The notes beneath the pieces were generated by a model, which saw nothing but the letters and a program-made list of their open reading frames with translations, was not told the origin of the DNA and did no database searches. This document shows, piece by piece, positions 1 to 5,987 of a stretch of 5,987 bases of DNA. This DNA is from Myxococcales bacterium (GTDB lineage Bacteria; Myxococcota_A; UBA9160; JALSIO01): assembly GCA_026989995.1 (NCBI GenBank), contig JALSIO010000064.1, positions 1 through 5,987 of the forward strand. The letters run 5' to 3'. Position 1 is the stretch's first letter, and each line of letters opens with the position of its first letter. The position numbers and the translations under genes were made by a program.

Positions 1-924
1 GAGCCGCGCACCCGGGCGCGCACCGGCCAGGAAGCCGAGCACGCGCTCGAGGTGTCGCCGGCTCACCTCACGCCCCCCGCCGGCGCGGCGAAGCGCCTCC
101 CGCGCCACCCTCCGCGCGAGGGCCTCGGGCAGGTCGCCGAGGCCTCGCATCTCGAGCCCGCCGGGGCAGCAGCGGCAGGGCGCCAGACGATCCCCGGCCA
201 CCCGGGCCACCTCCCCGGCGATCCACTCCGCATCCCTCCGCTGCGCTTCGGCAAGATCGGAGAGCACCCTGAGCACCTGCGGGTTGAACTCCCGCAGGAG
301 CGGCAGCAGGTCGCGGCGGATCCGGTTCCGGGTGTAGGCCGGGCAGGAGTTGGAGGTGTCCTCCCGGTAGGCGAGGCCCTGCCTCCCGGCCCACTCGAGG
401 ATTTGCTCGCGCCCCACCCCGAGCAGCGGCCGCACCACCCGACCGTCCGGGCTTCGCTCGGGGATCCCACCGAGCCCGTCCGGCCCGGTCCCGCGCAGGA
501 GCCGCAACAGCACCGTCTCGGCCTGGTCGTCCCGGTGGTGGGCTGTGCAGACGACCTCCGCACCGGCCCGGACCCGCAGCGATTCGAAGGCCGCGTAGCG
601 GAGCGCCCGCGCCGCCTCCTGGACCGTGGGGCGCTCCCGCGAGGAGCCACCCTCCCGCGCGGCCCGGGGATCGACCCGGGCCTCCAGGAAGGCAACCCCG
701 AGCTCGGCGGCGAGGCCGGCGACGAAGTCGCGGTCGCGGTCCGCCTCGGCCCCGCGCAGTCCGTGGTGCACGTGGCCGACGGCGAGGCGGAGGCCGAGCT
801 CCTCGGCCAGCCGGTGGAGTCCGTGCAGCATCACGACCGAGTCGACGCCCCCGGACACGGCGAGAAGCAGCCTCCGGCCGGGAAGAGCCAGCCTCCGGCA
901 GGCTTGGCGAAGGGCCGCCTCCAC
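1..924 (-). CDS. tilS: tRNA(Ile)-lysidine synthetase TilS, C-terminal part cut by window edge
   Basis: TilS ligates lysine to C34 of the tRNA-Ile that carries a CAU anticodon, using ATP, so that it reads AUA and accepts isoleucine. It is a cytoplasmic, normally essential enzyme. The visible 308 residues stay open to the left edge. The ATP-pyrophosphatase P-loop SGGVDS is at residues 24-29, HHRDDQAET at 129-137, and the family block DTSN...RNRIR at 189-203, so the whole N-terminal catalytic domain is present; the tRNA-binding C-terminal part is partly off-window. The GTG start at 924 is well constrained: an in-frame TAG (the stop of the upstream gene) lies only 6 bases before it, and the P-loop follows 23 codons later. 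The ribosome binding site is weak (AGGCGGGC, overlapping the stop), so translation is probably coupled to the upstream hotdog gene. An odd Cys group, CRCC, sits at residues 250-253. The identification follows directly from the motifs. Confidence 0.95.
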   Translation of the reverse strand, partial: MEAALRQACRRLALPGRRLLLAVSGGVDSVVMLHGLHRLAEELGLRLAVGHVHHGLRGAEADRDRDFVAGLAAELGVAFLEARVDPRAAREGGSSRERPTVQEAARALRYAAFESLRVRAGAEVVCTAHHRDDQAETVLLRLLRGTGPDGLGGIPERSPDGRVVRPLLGVGREQILEWAGRQGLAYREDTSNSCPAYTRNRIRRDLLPLLREFNPQVLRVLSDLAEAQRRDAEWIAGEVARVAGDRLAPCRCCPGGLEMRGLGDLPEALARRVAREALRRAGGGREVSRRHLERVLGFLAGARPGARL

Positions 925-930
925 GCCCGC

Positions 931-1806
931 CTACGCGGCCACCGCGGCGCTCGCCGTGCCGAGATGGGTCCGCGTCCCGTCGTCCTTCTCCACCCACACC
1001 TCGACGACCACCCGGGTCCGGGTCCCCTCCGGAATCTCCTCGCGAACCCGGGCCCGGGCCGTCACCGGCTCGTCGACCCAGAGCACGTTGGTGAGCTTCA
1101 CGTCCATGCGCCCGCCCCGCAGCCAGCCTTCCCCGAAGTGCTCCTGCATCACCTCCGAGAGGAAGCAGGTGCCCATCATCCCCTGGACCACGATGTCGGG
1201 GAATCCCAGCTTTCGGGCCGCATCCCGATCCGTGTGGTAGTTCCGGCCGGGGCCGGAGAACATCCAGCAGCGGCGGGCATCCGCGGTCTTCCGGATCGGT
1301 GGCAGCTCGGGGCCGGTGGCCGTGGGGAAGGGGGGCCGCGCGCGGCCGCGCTCCTTCTCCTGCGCCGTGTTGCGATCCACCACGAAGCCACCGCCCTGCC
1401 CCGCCGCGGACTCCGGCAGGAACGACTGGTGGGTTCGTCCCCGGACGAGAAGCCGCCCGTCGTCGGCCGCGAAGAGATCCGTCTCGTTGACCACGTAGAG
1501 GCGGCCACGCCGCGTGTAGCGATCCACGATGGTGGAGCGGGTGCTCACCTCCGCGCCCACCGGAACCGGCGCGAAGAGCATCCACTCCTGGCGGGCGTGG
1601 AGGTTGCCCACGAGGTTGCGGAGGTACCAGTGCCCCAGGTGGCGGTAGCACTCCGAGTGGAAGAGGAGCGGTGGGGCGAAGGTCCGGTGGAGCGCCGAAC
1701 GGTGGTCGAGGGCCTCCTCGTAGAAGGCCACGAGCTCCGGCGTCACGGTGTAGCGGTTCGAACCGCAGTGGAGGCCCACGAGGGCGGGCTGTCCGAGCAG
1801 GTTCAC
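931..1806 (-). CDS. Double-hotdog MaoC-like (acyl dehydratase-like) protein
   Basis: This 291-residue protein looks like two fused hotdog domains. Residues about 15-130 resemble the N-terminal MaoC/FAS1-type dehydratase half (YTVTPELVAFYEEAL near 19-33, FAPPLLF near 43-49). Residues about 175-290 resemble the C-terminal MaoC half, with the hydratase-2-like stretch FSGPGRNYHTD at 183-193 and GFPDIVVQGMM at 201-211. Family members hydrate or dehydrate enoyl-/3-hydroxyacyl-CoA or ACP thioesters in the cytoplasm. The usual active-site pattern is S-G-D-x-N-P-x-H. Here His191 is kept, but the Asp position is Pro186 and the Asn position is Arg188, so hydratase activity is doubtful; thioesterase or binding roles are alternatives. 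The GTG start at 1806 is chosen because GGGAGGA lies 4 bases upstream. The gene is followed after 6 bases by tilS and is divergent from an acyl-CoA ligase, which supports a role with acyl thioesters. The substrate is unknown. Confidence 0.85.
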   Translation of the reverse strand: MNLLGQPALVGLHCGSNRYTVTPELVAFYEEALDHRSALHRTFAPPLLFHSECYRHLGHWYLRNLVGNLHARQEWMLFAPVPVGAEVSTRSTIVDRYTRRGRLYVVNETDLFAADDGRLLVRGRTHQSFLPESAAGQGGGFVVDRNTAQEKERGRARPPFPTATGPELPPIRKTADARRCWMFSGPGRNYHTDRDAARKLGFPDIVVQGMMGTCFLSEVMQEHFGEGWLRGGRMDVKLTNVLWVDEPVTARARVREEIPEGTRTRVVVEVWVEKDDGTRTHLGTASAAVAA

Positions 1807-1894
1807 GGCATCCTCCCGGAACGGCAGGGTAGCCCGGCGGACCGCGCAGGCGCCGCGGTGGCAGCGGGGGGCGAGCTCCGGTATCCGATCGGCC
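1807..1894. promoter_or_regulatory. Divergent intergenic region, presumed bidirectional promoter
   Basis: This is the only non-coding gap longer than 8 bases in the window, lying between the divergent starts of the hotdog gene and the acyl-CoA ligase. Both transcripts presumably start in or near it. No -35/-10 pair, inverted-repeat operator or riboswitch could be recognised by eye; the stretch is as GC-rich as the genes. The promoter call rests on gene orientation only. No good Shine-Dalgarno precedes the ligase GTG, so its leader may be very short or its start slightly different. Confidence 0.4.
1811..1817 (-). promoter_or_regulatory. Strong Shine-Dalgarno that fixes the GTG start of the hotdog gene
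   Basis: On the minus strand GGGAGGA is followed by four bases (TGCC) and then the GTG at 1806. An ATG at 1811-1809 abuts the GGAGG core, is out of frame, and ends at once as ATG-CCG-TGA, so it cannot be the gene's start. Confidence 0.75.
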
Positions 1895-3445
1895 GTGCCG
1901 GAGGCACCCGAGCCCTCTCCCGCCTACAACCTCGGAAGCTGGCCCGCCCGGCGCGCGGCCTGGGCCCCCGATCGCCTGGCGGTCGTGGACGACCGCCATC
2001 GCCTCTCCTTCGCCGGGTTCGAGGAGCGCGTGGCGCGAACGGCCGGACTGCTGGTCGGGCACGGTGTCGAACCCGGGGACCGGGTGGCGCTCCTGCTCGC
2101 CAACCACAGCGGCTACCTCGAGGCGGTCTTCGCCGCCGCCCGGCTCGGTGCCATCGCCATGCCGATCAACGCGCGACTCGCCGCCCCGGAGGTCGCCTGG
2201 CTGCTGCGGGACTCGGGGCCGCGGCTCCTCCTCGTGGAGTCCGACCTGGCGGATCTCGGCCGCCGGGCGGCCGCAGAGCTCGCCGACCCCCCGCGCCTGC
2301 TCGCGGTGGGCGGCGACCCCGACTCCTTCGAGGCCCGGCTCGCCGAGGCGGATCCGATCGCGCACTCGGAGCCCGCGCGCCCGGACGACGCCGCCCTGCT
2401 CCTCTACACCTCCGGCACCACCGGGCGACCCAAGGGGGCCTTGCTTCCCCAACGCAAGGCACTCTACAACGCGCTCAACGCCCAGCTCTTCTTCGACCTC
2501 CGAAGCACGGACCGCGTCCTCGTGCCCGTGCCGCTCTTCCATTCCTTCGGGCTCAAGATCCTCTCGCTCCCGGCCTTCTACGCGGGCGCCTCCGTGCACC
2601 TGATGCGGCGCTTCGATGCCGACGAGGTCTGGCGGACGGTGGAAGCCGAGGGAATCACCACCCTGGGAGGTGTGCCGACGATGTTCCGGAGGCTCCTCGA
2701 GAGCCTCGACCGATCCCCTCGCCGGGACACCTCGAGCCTGCGCTTCCTGTTCACCGCGGGCGCGCCCGTCCCGGTCGAGCTGATCCGCGCCTTCGAGGCC
2801 CGGGGGCTGGTGCTGAAGCAGGGCTTCGGCCAGACCGAGACCTCGATCCTCTGCTGCCTCGACGCGTGGGACGCGGTCCGCAAGGCCGGCAGCGTGGGAC
2901 GGCCCGTCTTCCACGCCGAAGTCCGGGTGGTGCGGCGCGAGGACCTGGCCGGGCCGCCGAGCGGCTGGCGCGACGTGGAACCGGGCGAGCCGGGGGAGAT
3001 CGTGGTCCGGGGTCCGATCACCATGCTCGGCTACTGGCGCCAGCCGGCGGCGACGGCCGAGACCCTGCGCGAGGGCGGGTGGCTTCTGACCGGCGACCTG
3101 GCCACCGTCGACGAGGAGGGCTTCCTCTGGCTGGTGGGGCGGGCGCGGGAGATCTACATCTCGGGCGGCGAGAACGTGGCGCCCGCCGAGGTGGAGGCGG
3201 CGCTCGGCCTCCACCCGGCCGTGGCCGAGGTGGCCGTGATCGGCGTCCCGGACCCCGAGTGGGGGGAAGCCGGCCGGGCCTTCGTCGTGCTGCGTCCCGG
3301 TGCCCGCGCTTCGGCCCGGGAGCTCCGGCGCTTCGCCGAGGAGCGACTCGCCCGCTTCAAGATCCCACGGGAGTTCCGCTTCGTGGAGTCGCTTCCGCGC
3401 ACGGTCACCGGCAAGGTGCAGAAGCACCGCCTGCCGCGGGACTGA
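1895..3445 (+). CDS. AMP-forming acyl-CoA ligase (class I adenylate-forming enzyme)
   Basis: This 516-residue enzyme should activate a carboxylic acid with ATP to an acyl-adenylate and transfer it to CoA. All core motifs are visible: the P-loop YTSGTTGRPKG at residues 171-181, PLFHSFG at 213-219, TAGAP near 287-291, GFGQTETS at 310-317, TGD at 399-401, the hinge-region GRAREIYISGGENVAPAEVE at 415-434, and the C-terminal PRTVTGKVQK at 501-510 with the catalytic Lys507. The length is normal for the fatty-acyl/short-chain acyl-CoA synthetase group. In the hinge motif the common KD pair is RE, a conservative change. The substrate cannot be read from the sequence; a fatty or aromatic acid is plausible. 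The start is the GTG at 1895, which places the family's opening (NLGSWPARRAAWAPDRLAVV) at residues 12-31, but it lacks a clear ribosome binding site. It is the first gene of the plus-strand operon, with the next start 7 bases after its TGA. Confidence 0.93.
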   Translation: MPEAPEPSPAYNLGSWPARRAAWAPDRLAVVDDRHRLSFAGFEERVARTAGLLVGHGVEPGDRVALLLANHSGYLEAVFAAARLGAIAMPINARLAAPEVAWLLRDSGPRLLLVESDLADLGRRAAAELADPPRLLAVGGDPDSFEARLAEADPIAHSEPARPDDAALLLYTSGTTGRPKGALLPQRKALYNALNAQLFFDLRSTDRVLVPVPLFHSFGLKILSLPAFYAGASVHLMRRFDADEVWRTVEAEGITTLGGVPTMFRRLLESLDRSPRRDTSSLRFLFTAGAPVPVELIRAFEARGLVLKQGFGQTETSILCCLDAWDAVRKAGSVGRPVFHAEVRVVRREDLAGPPSGWRDVEPGEPGEIVVRGPITMLGYWRQPAATAETLREGGWLLTGDLATVDEEGFLWLVGRAREIYISGGENVAPAEVEAALGLHPAVAEVAVIGVPDPEWGEAGRAFVVLRPGARASARELRRFAEERLARFKIPREFRFVESLPRTVTGKVQKHRLPRD

Positions 3446-3452
3446 CCCCGCC

Positions 3453-4697
3453 GTGCCGCCCGCGGCCCGCGCCGCCGACGTCGAGGGGGCGCCGCCCGGC
3501 CTGCGGCTGCGGGTGCTGAGCCTGAACACCCACGCCCTCCCGGTCGGATTCGCCCCGCGAACCCGGGAGCGCCTCGGCCTCGTCGCGCGCCACCTCCCGC
3601 GCCTGCGCCCCGACCTCGCGGCCTTCCAGGAGTGCTGGACCGCGGATTCCCGCCGCATCCTGCTCGAGGCCGGGGCGGCGGCCGGGCTCCGCTTCGCCTG
3701 GCACCGCCGGCGGGTCTTCGGCGGCAGCGGCCTGCTGCTGCTCTCGCGCCATCCGATCGAGGCGGTCGGCTTCCGGCGCTTCCGGGTGCCGGGACCACCC
3801 GAGCGCGTGGACCAGGGGGACTTCCTCGGGGGCAAGGGCTTCGCCCTCGCCCGGCTCGGCGGGCCCCTCCGCGGCCTTCTGGTGGGTGTGACCCACCTCC
3901 AGGCGAGCTACGGCGGCCGCGGCTACCTCGCCCACCGGACCGCCCAGGCGGCCGAGCTCGGCCTCGCCCTCGCCGACCTGCCGGATGCGGTGGCCCTCGC
4001 GGGGGATCTCAACACGGAACCCGCGGGCCTGCCGGTGGCTCTGCTCCGCGGCCTCGCCCGCCTGCGGGACGCCGCCGAGGAGGCGGGGCGGCCGGAGCCC
4101 ACGACCCAGGCCCTGCGTCCGGACGGCTCGAAGCCGGCCCGGCGGATCGACTACGTGCTGGTCCGTGGCGGAGCCGGCCTCGGCCTCCGGGTCGCCGGCC
4201 TGCGGCGGGTGCTCGAGCTCCCGGAGCCCCTTTCCAGAGGTGGATGGATGCGTCCCTCGGACCACGCCGGGCTGCTCGCGAAGCTCGAGGTGAGGCCCGG
4301 CACGCCGGACGCCGAAGCCTCCCCGCCGGCCCCGCCGCTGGCCGAGGCCATCCGGCTCCTCCTCGAGGGTGCCCGGCACGACGAGGCGAGGCGCCGGGCC
4401 GGCCTCGCGGCCACGGGAGCCGGAGTCGCCCTCACGGGCCTCGCCGCCTCGGGCCGCGCCATCTCGCGGCGGGTCCTGCTCCAGGGGCTCCTCGGCGCGG
4501 CAGCCGGCGGAACCGTCGTCGCCGCCGGGGGGACGGCCGAGTTCGCCGCGGAGGCCGCGGCCTTCCGCGACCTCGCTGCGCAGCTCGTGGCCAGGCTTCC
4601 GCCCGGCTCCTCCCCGGGAGCCGGTTCCGGGATTCTCCCGAGCGGGGACGAGCCGGATCGAGGCGCCCCTCCGGTGCCGCGCGGGAGCCGCCGATAA
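3453..4697 (+). CDS. Neutral sphingomyelinase-like endonuclease/exonuclease/phosphatase family protein with hydrophobic C-terminal tail
   Basis: This 414-residue protein has a Mg-dependent phosphodiesterase domain at about residues 18-280. Visible catalytic motifs are LSLNTH (Asn25), FQE (Glu60), THLQ (His148), GDLNTEP (Asp185, Asn187), RIDYVL (Asp233) and SDH (Asp270-His271). GSGLLLLSRHPI (91-102), GGKGFALARL (126-135) and YLAHRTAQAAEL (158-169) resemble neutral sphingomyelinases rather than DNA-repair nucleases, so a sphingomyelin or related phospholipid headgroup bond is the likeliest substrate. After the domain come an Arg-rich turn (313-315) and two Ala/Gly-rich hydrophobic stretches (about 316-334 and 341-360) split by RAISRR, then a disordered tail. 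There is no N-terminal signal peptide. The GTG at 3453 is preferred because it begins 7 bases after the ligase stop and just before the domain; an open upstream extension would overlap ligase coding sequence. It has no strong ribosome binding site, so coupling to the ligase is likely. Confidence 0.85.
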   Translation: MPPAARAADVEGAPPGLRLRVLSLNTHALPVGFAPRTRERLGLVARHLPRLRPDLAAFQECWTADSRRILLEAGAAAGLRFAWHRRRVFGGSGLLLLSRHPIEAVGFRRFRVPGPPERVDQGDFLGGKGFALARLGGPLRGLLVGVTHLQASYGGRGYLAHRTAQAAELGLALADLPDAVALAGDLNTEPAGLPVALLRGLARLRDAAEEAGRPEPTTQALRPDGSKPARRIDYVLVRGGAGLGLRVAGLRRVLELPEPLSRGGWMRPSDHAGLLAKLEVRPGTPDAEASPPAPPLAEAIRLLLEGARHDEARRRAGLAATGAGVALTGLAASGRAISRRVLLQGLLGAAAGGTVVAAGGTAEFAAEAAAFRDLAAQLVARLPPGSSPGAGSGILPSGDEPDRGAPPVPRGSRR

Positions 4698-4700
4698 GGA
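4696..4700 (+). promoter_or_regulatory. Shine-Dalgarno overlapping the stop of the sphingomyelinase-like gene
   Basis: AAGGA overlaps the last two bases of the TAA stop at 4695-4697 and lies 5 bases before the ATG at 4706. It fixes the start of the glutamate-synthase-like gene and suggests that ribosomes ending the upstream gene can feed it. Confidence 0.7.
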
Positions 4701-4705
4701 CCCGC

Positions 4706-5987
4706 ATGGACCTCGCGCACCTGAGTGACATCCTGATCGTCGCCACCTTCGTCCTGCTCACCATCATGATGGCCGGCCCGCCGATGGCGCTCTTCGCGCT
4801 GTGGCTCGCCGACCGAAGCCAGCACCAGCACGCGGTGCTGCGGAACTACCCGCTCCTCGGCCGGATCCGGTACCTGCTCGAGCACATCGGACCGGAGCTC
4901 CGCCAGTATTTCTTCGACTCGGACACCGAGGGGAAGCCCTTCTCCCGCGCCGACTACCAGGCGGTGGTGCTCGCGGGCAAGTACCTCGAGACCCTGATCT
5001 CCTTCGGCTCCAAGCGCGACTTCGAGGAGCCCGGCTGGTACCTGCGCAACGCGCTCTTCCCGGCCCGCAACGAAGAGATGGCGGTGGTGCGCGAGCCCCG
5101 CCAGGTGACCCGTCGCTACCGCGTCCTCGAGGAGGGCCTCTTCCGCCGCCGGGAGGCGGTCGAGGAGACCCGGGTCTCGCCGTGGACCTTCGGCCCGGGC
5201 TACGAGCAGGTCGTGGGCGCGGACCTGCCCCACCCGTGGGTGGTCCGGGGTCCGGTGGGCATGAGCGCCATGAGCTACGGCGCGCTCGGCAGCCACGCCA
5301 TCCGCGCCATGAGCCTCGGCATCGGTCTCGCCGGGGGCTCCTGGATGAACACCGGCGAGGGCGGCCTCTCGGAGCACCACCTCGTGGGAGGGGCCGACGT
5401 GATCATGCAGATCGGCCCGGGCCTCTTCGGGGTCCGCGACGAGGCCGGGCGCTTCGACTGGAAGCGCTTCCGCGAACGGGCGGCGGTGCCGCAGGTGTGC
5501 GGCTTCGAGCTCAAGCTGCACCAGGGCGCGAAGATCCGCGGCGGACACCTCGAGGGCTCGAAGGTGACCCCCGAGATCGCCGCCATCCGCGGGGTTCCGG
5601 TGGGCCGGACGGTCGATTCCCCGCCCCGCTTCGAGCACCTCGCCTCGCCGGAGGACCTCGTGGACTTCGTGCTCCGCATGCGCGAGGCCGGCGGCAAGCC
5701 GGTGGGGGTCAAGATCGTGGTCGGCGGACCCGGCTCCTGCGACGACCTCGCCCGGGCCATCGCCCGGCGCGGCGAGGGCCCGGATTGGATCACCGTGGAC
5801 GGGGGCGAAGGAGGATCCGGAGCGACCTACGCGGAGATGGCGGACTCGATGGGCGTGCCGGTCAAGTCGGGGATCGTGGAGCTCGACGACGCGCTCCGAC
5901 GCTTCGGGATCCGGGATCGCATCCGGATCTTCGCCTCCGGGAAGCTCTTCACCCCGGACCGGATCGCCCTCGCCCTCTGCCTCGGGG
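4706..5987 (+). CDS. FMN-binding glutamate synthase-like protein with N-terminal membrane anchor, C-terminus cut by window edge
   Basis: The visible 427 residues lack the N-terminal glutaminase domain of true GltB and match the stand-alone GltS-like FMN TIM-barrel family, which is usually about 500-550 residues, so roughly the last 100 are missing. A hydrophobic segment at about residues 8-35 is probably a transmembrane helix. Family blocks seen are GMSAMSYGALGSHAIRA (185-201), NTGEGGLSEHH (215-225), QIGPGLFGVRD (235-245), LKLHQGAKIRGGHL (269-282), SKVTPEIAAIRGVPVG (285-300), VGVKIVVGG (333-341), TVDGGEGGSGATY (363-375) and VKSGI (386-390). The iron-sulfur cysteine region of glutamate synthases would fall beyond the edge, so it cannot be judged. 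In GltB this barrel reduces 2-oxoglutarate plus ammonia to glutamate at FMN; the stand-alone members mostly have no assigned reaction, so the substrate is left open. The ATG start is supported by AAGGA 5 bases upstream. It is the third gene of the operon, 8 bases after the preceding stop. Confidence 0.9.
   Translation, partial: MDLAHLSDILIVATFVLLTIMMAGPPMALFALWLADRSQHQHAVLRNYPLLGRIRYLLEHIGPELRQYFFDSDTEGKPFSRADYQAVVLAGKYLETLISFGSKRDFEEPGWYLRNALFPARNEEMAVVREPRQVTRRYRVLEEGLFRRREAVEETRVSPWTFGPGYEQVVGADLPHPWVVRGPVGMSAMSYGALGSHAIRAMSLGIGLAGGSWMNTGEGGLSEHHLVGGADVIMQIGPGLFGVRDEAGRFDWKRFRERAAVPQVCGFELKLHQGAKIRGGHLEGSKVTPEIAAIRGVPVGRTVDSPPRFEHLASPEDLVDFVLRMREAGGKPVGVKIVVGGPGSCDDLARAIARRGEGPDWITVDGGEGGSGATYAEMADSMGVPVKSGIVELDDALRRFGIRDRIRIFASGKLFTPDRIALALCLG

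Noticed and set aside
868..899. Direct repeat CAGCCTCCGGC at 868-878 and 889-899.
   Set aside because: The two copies are 21 bases apart, are in phase with tilS, and encode two RRL tripeptides next to the P-loop. Chance in GC-rich coding DNA explains it.
1807..1894. Search for an operator, riboswitch or small RNA in the divergent gap.
   Set aside because: No convincing inverted repeat, promoter boxes or structured element could be seen by eye in 88 very GC-rich bases.
3300..3452. A possible N-terminal extension of the phosphodiesterase starting inside the ligase gene.
   Set aside because: It would overlap the ligase C-terminal region, including the catalytic Lys507 motif, and adds an Arg/Ser/Pro-rich stretch with no family similarity. 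The GTG at 3453 fits the domain start.
52..3519. A plus-strand open frame of more than 1,100 codons covering the left arm and most of the ligase.
   Set aside because: It is codon-aligned antisense to tilS and the hotdog gene, then runs out of frame through the ligase. It stays open because CTA, TTA and TCA codons, and T at third positions, are very rare at this GC content. The translation is low-complexity Arg/Gly/Pro/Ala with no domain.
68..3835. A minus-strand open frame of more than 1,250 codons.
   Set aside because: It is exactly codon-aligned antisense to the ligase, where a stop would need a sense CTA, TTA or TCA codon. It also overlaps the motif-bearing tilS and hotdog genes in another frame. 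It is a composition artefact.
4151..5638. A long minus-strand open frame opposite the phosphodiesterase and GltS-like genes.
   Set aside because: It is antisense to two genes with clear catalytic and family motifs and shows no recognisable domain of its own.

Overview
The window is gene-dense, very GC-rich bacterial DNA, about 70% GC by eye. Third codon positions are almost all G or C, and four of the five genes use or appear to use GTG as start codon. This fits a high-GC bacterium. Gene content and codon style suggest something like a deltaproteobacterial or myxobacterial-type lineage, or another high-GC environmental phylum, but nothing here fixes the taxon, and that placement is a low-confidence inference.

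Layout. Left arm, minus strand, read right to left: a double-hotdog MaoC-type protein (931-1806), then tilS, the tRNA(Ile)-lysidine synthetase (1-924, cut by the left edge). The two lie 6 bases apart and in the same reading frame. A compact divergent intergenic region of 88 bases (1807-1894) follows. Right arm, plus strand: an AMP-forming acyl-CoA ligase (1895-3445), an endonuclease/exonuclease/phosphatase-superfamily protein that looks like a neutral sphingomyelinase with a hydrophobic C-terminal tail (3453-4697), and a membrane-anchored FMN-dependent glutamate-synthase-like protein (4706-5987, cut by the right edge). The three plus-strand genes are 7 and 8 bases apart and look like one operon.

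How the genes may fit together. The ligase makes acyl-CoA thioesters, the hotdog protein belongs to a fold that acts on acyl or enoyl thioesters, and the sphingomyelinase-like protein would cleave a phospholipid or related phosphodiester. This suggests lipid turnover around a shared divergent promoter, but that is inference from neighbours. TilS is a housekeeping tRNA enzyme that seems to ride along in the minus-strand operon. The role of the GltS-like protein is unknown.

No RNA genes, mobile elements, CRISPR arrays or convincing terminators were seen. No clearly new multi-gene system is evident. The points most worth following are the eukaryote-like neutral sphingomyelinase architecture and the missing catalytic Asp in the hotdog protein.
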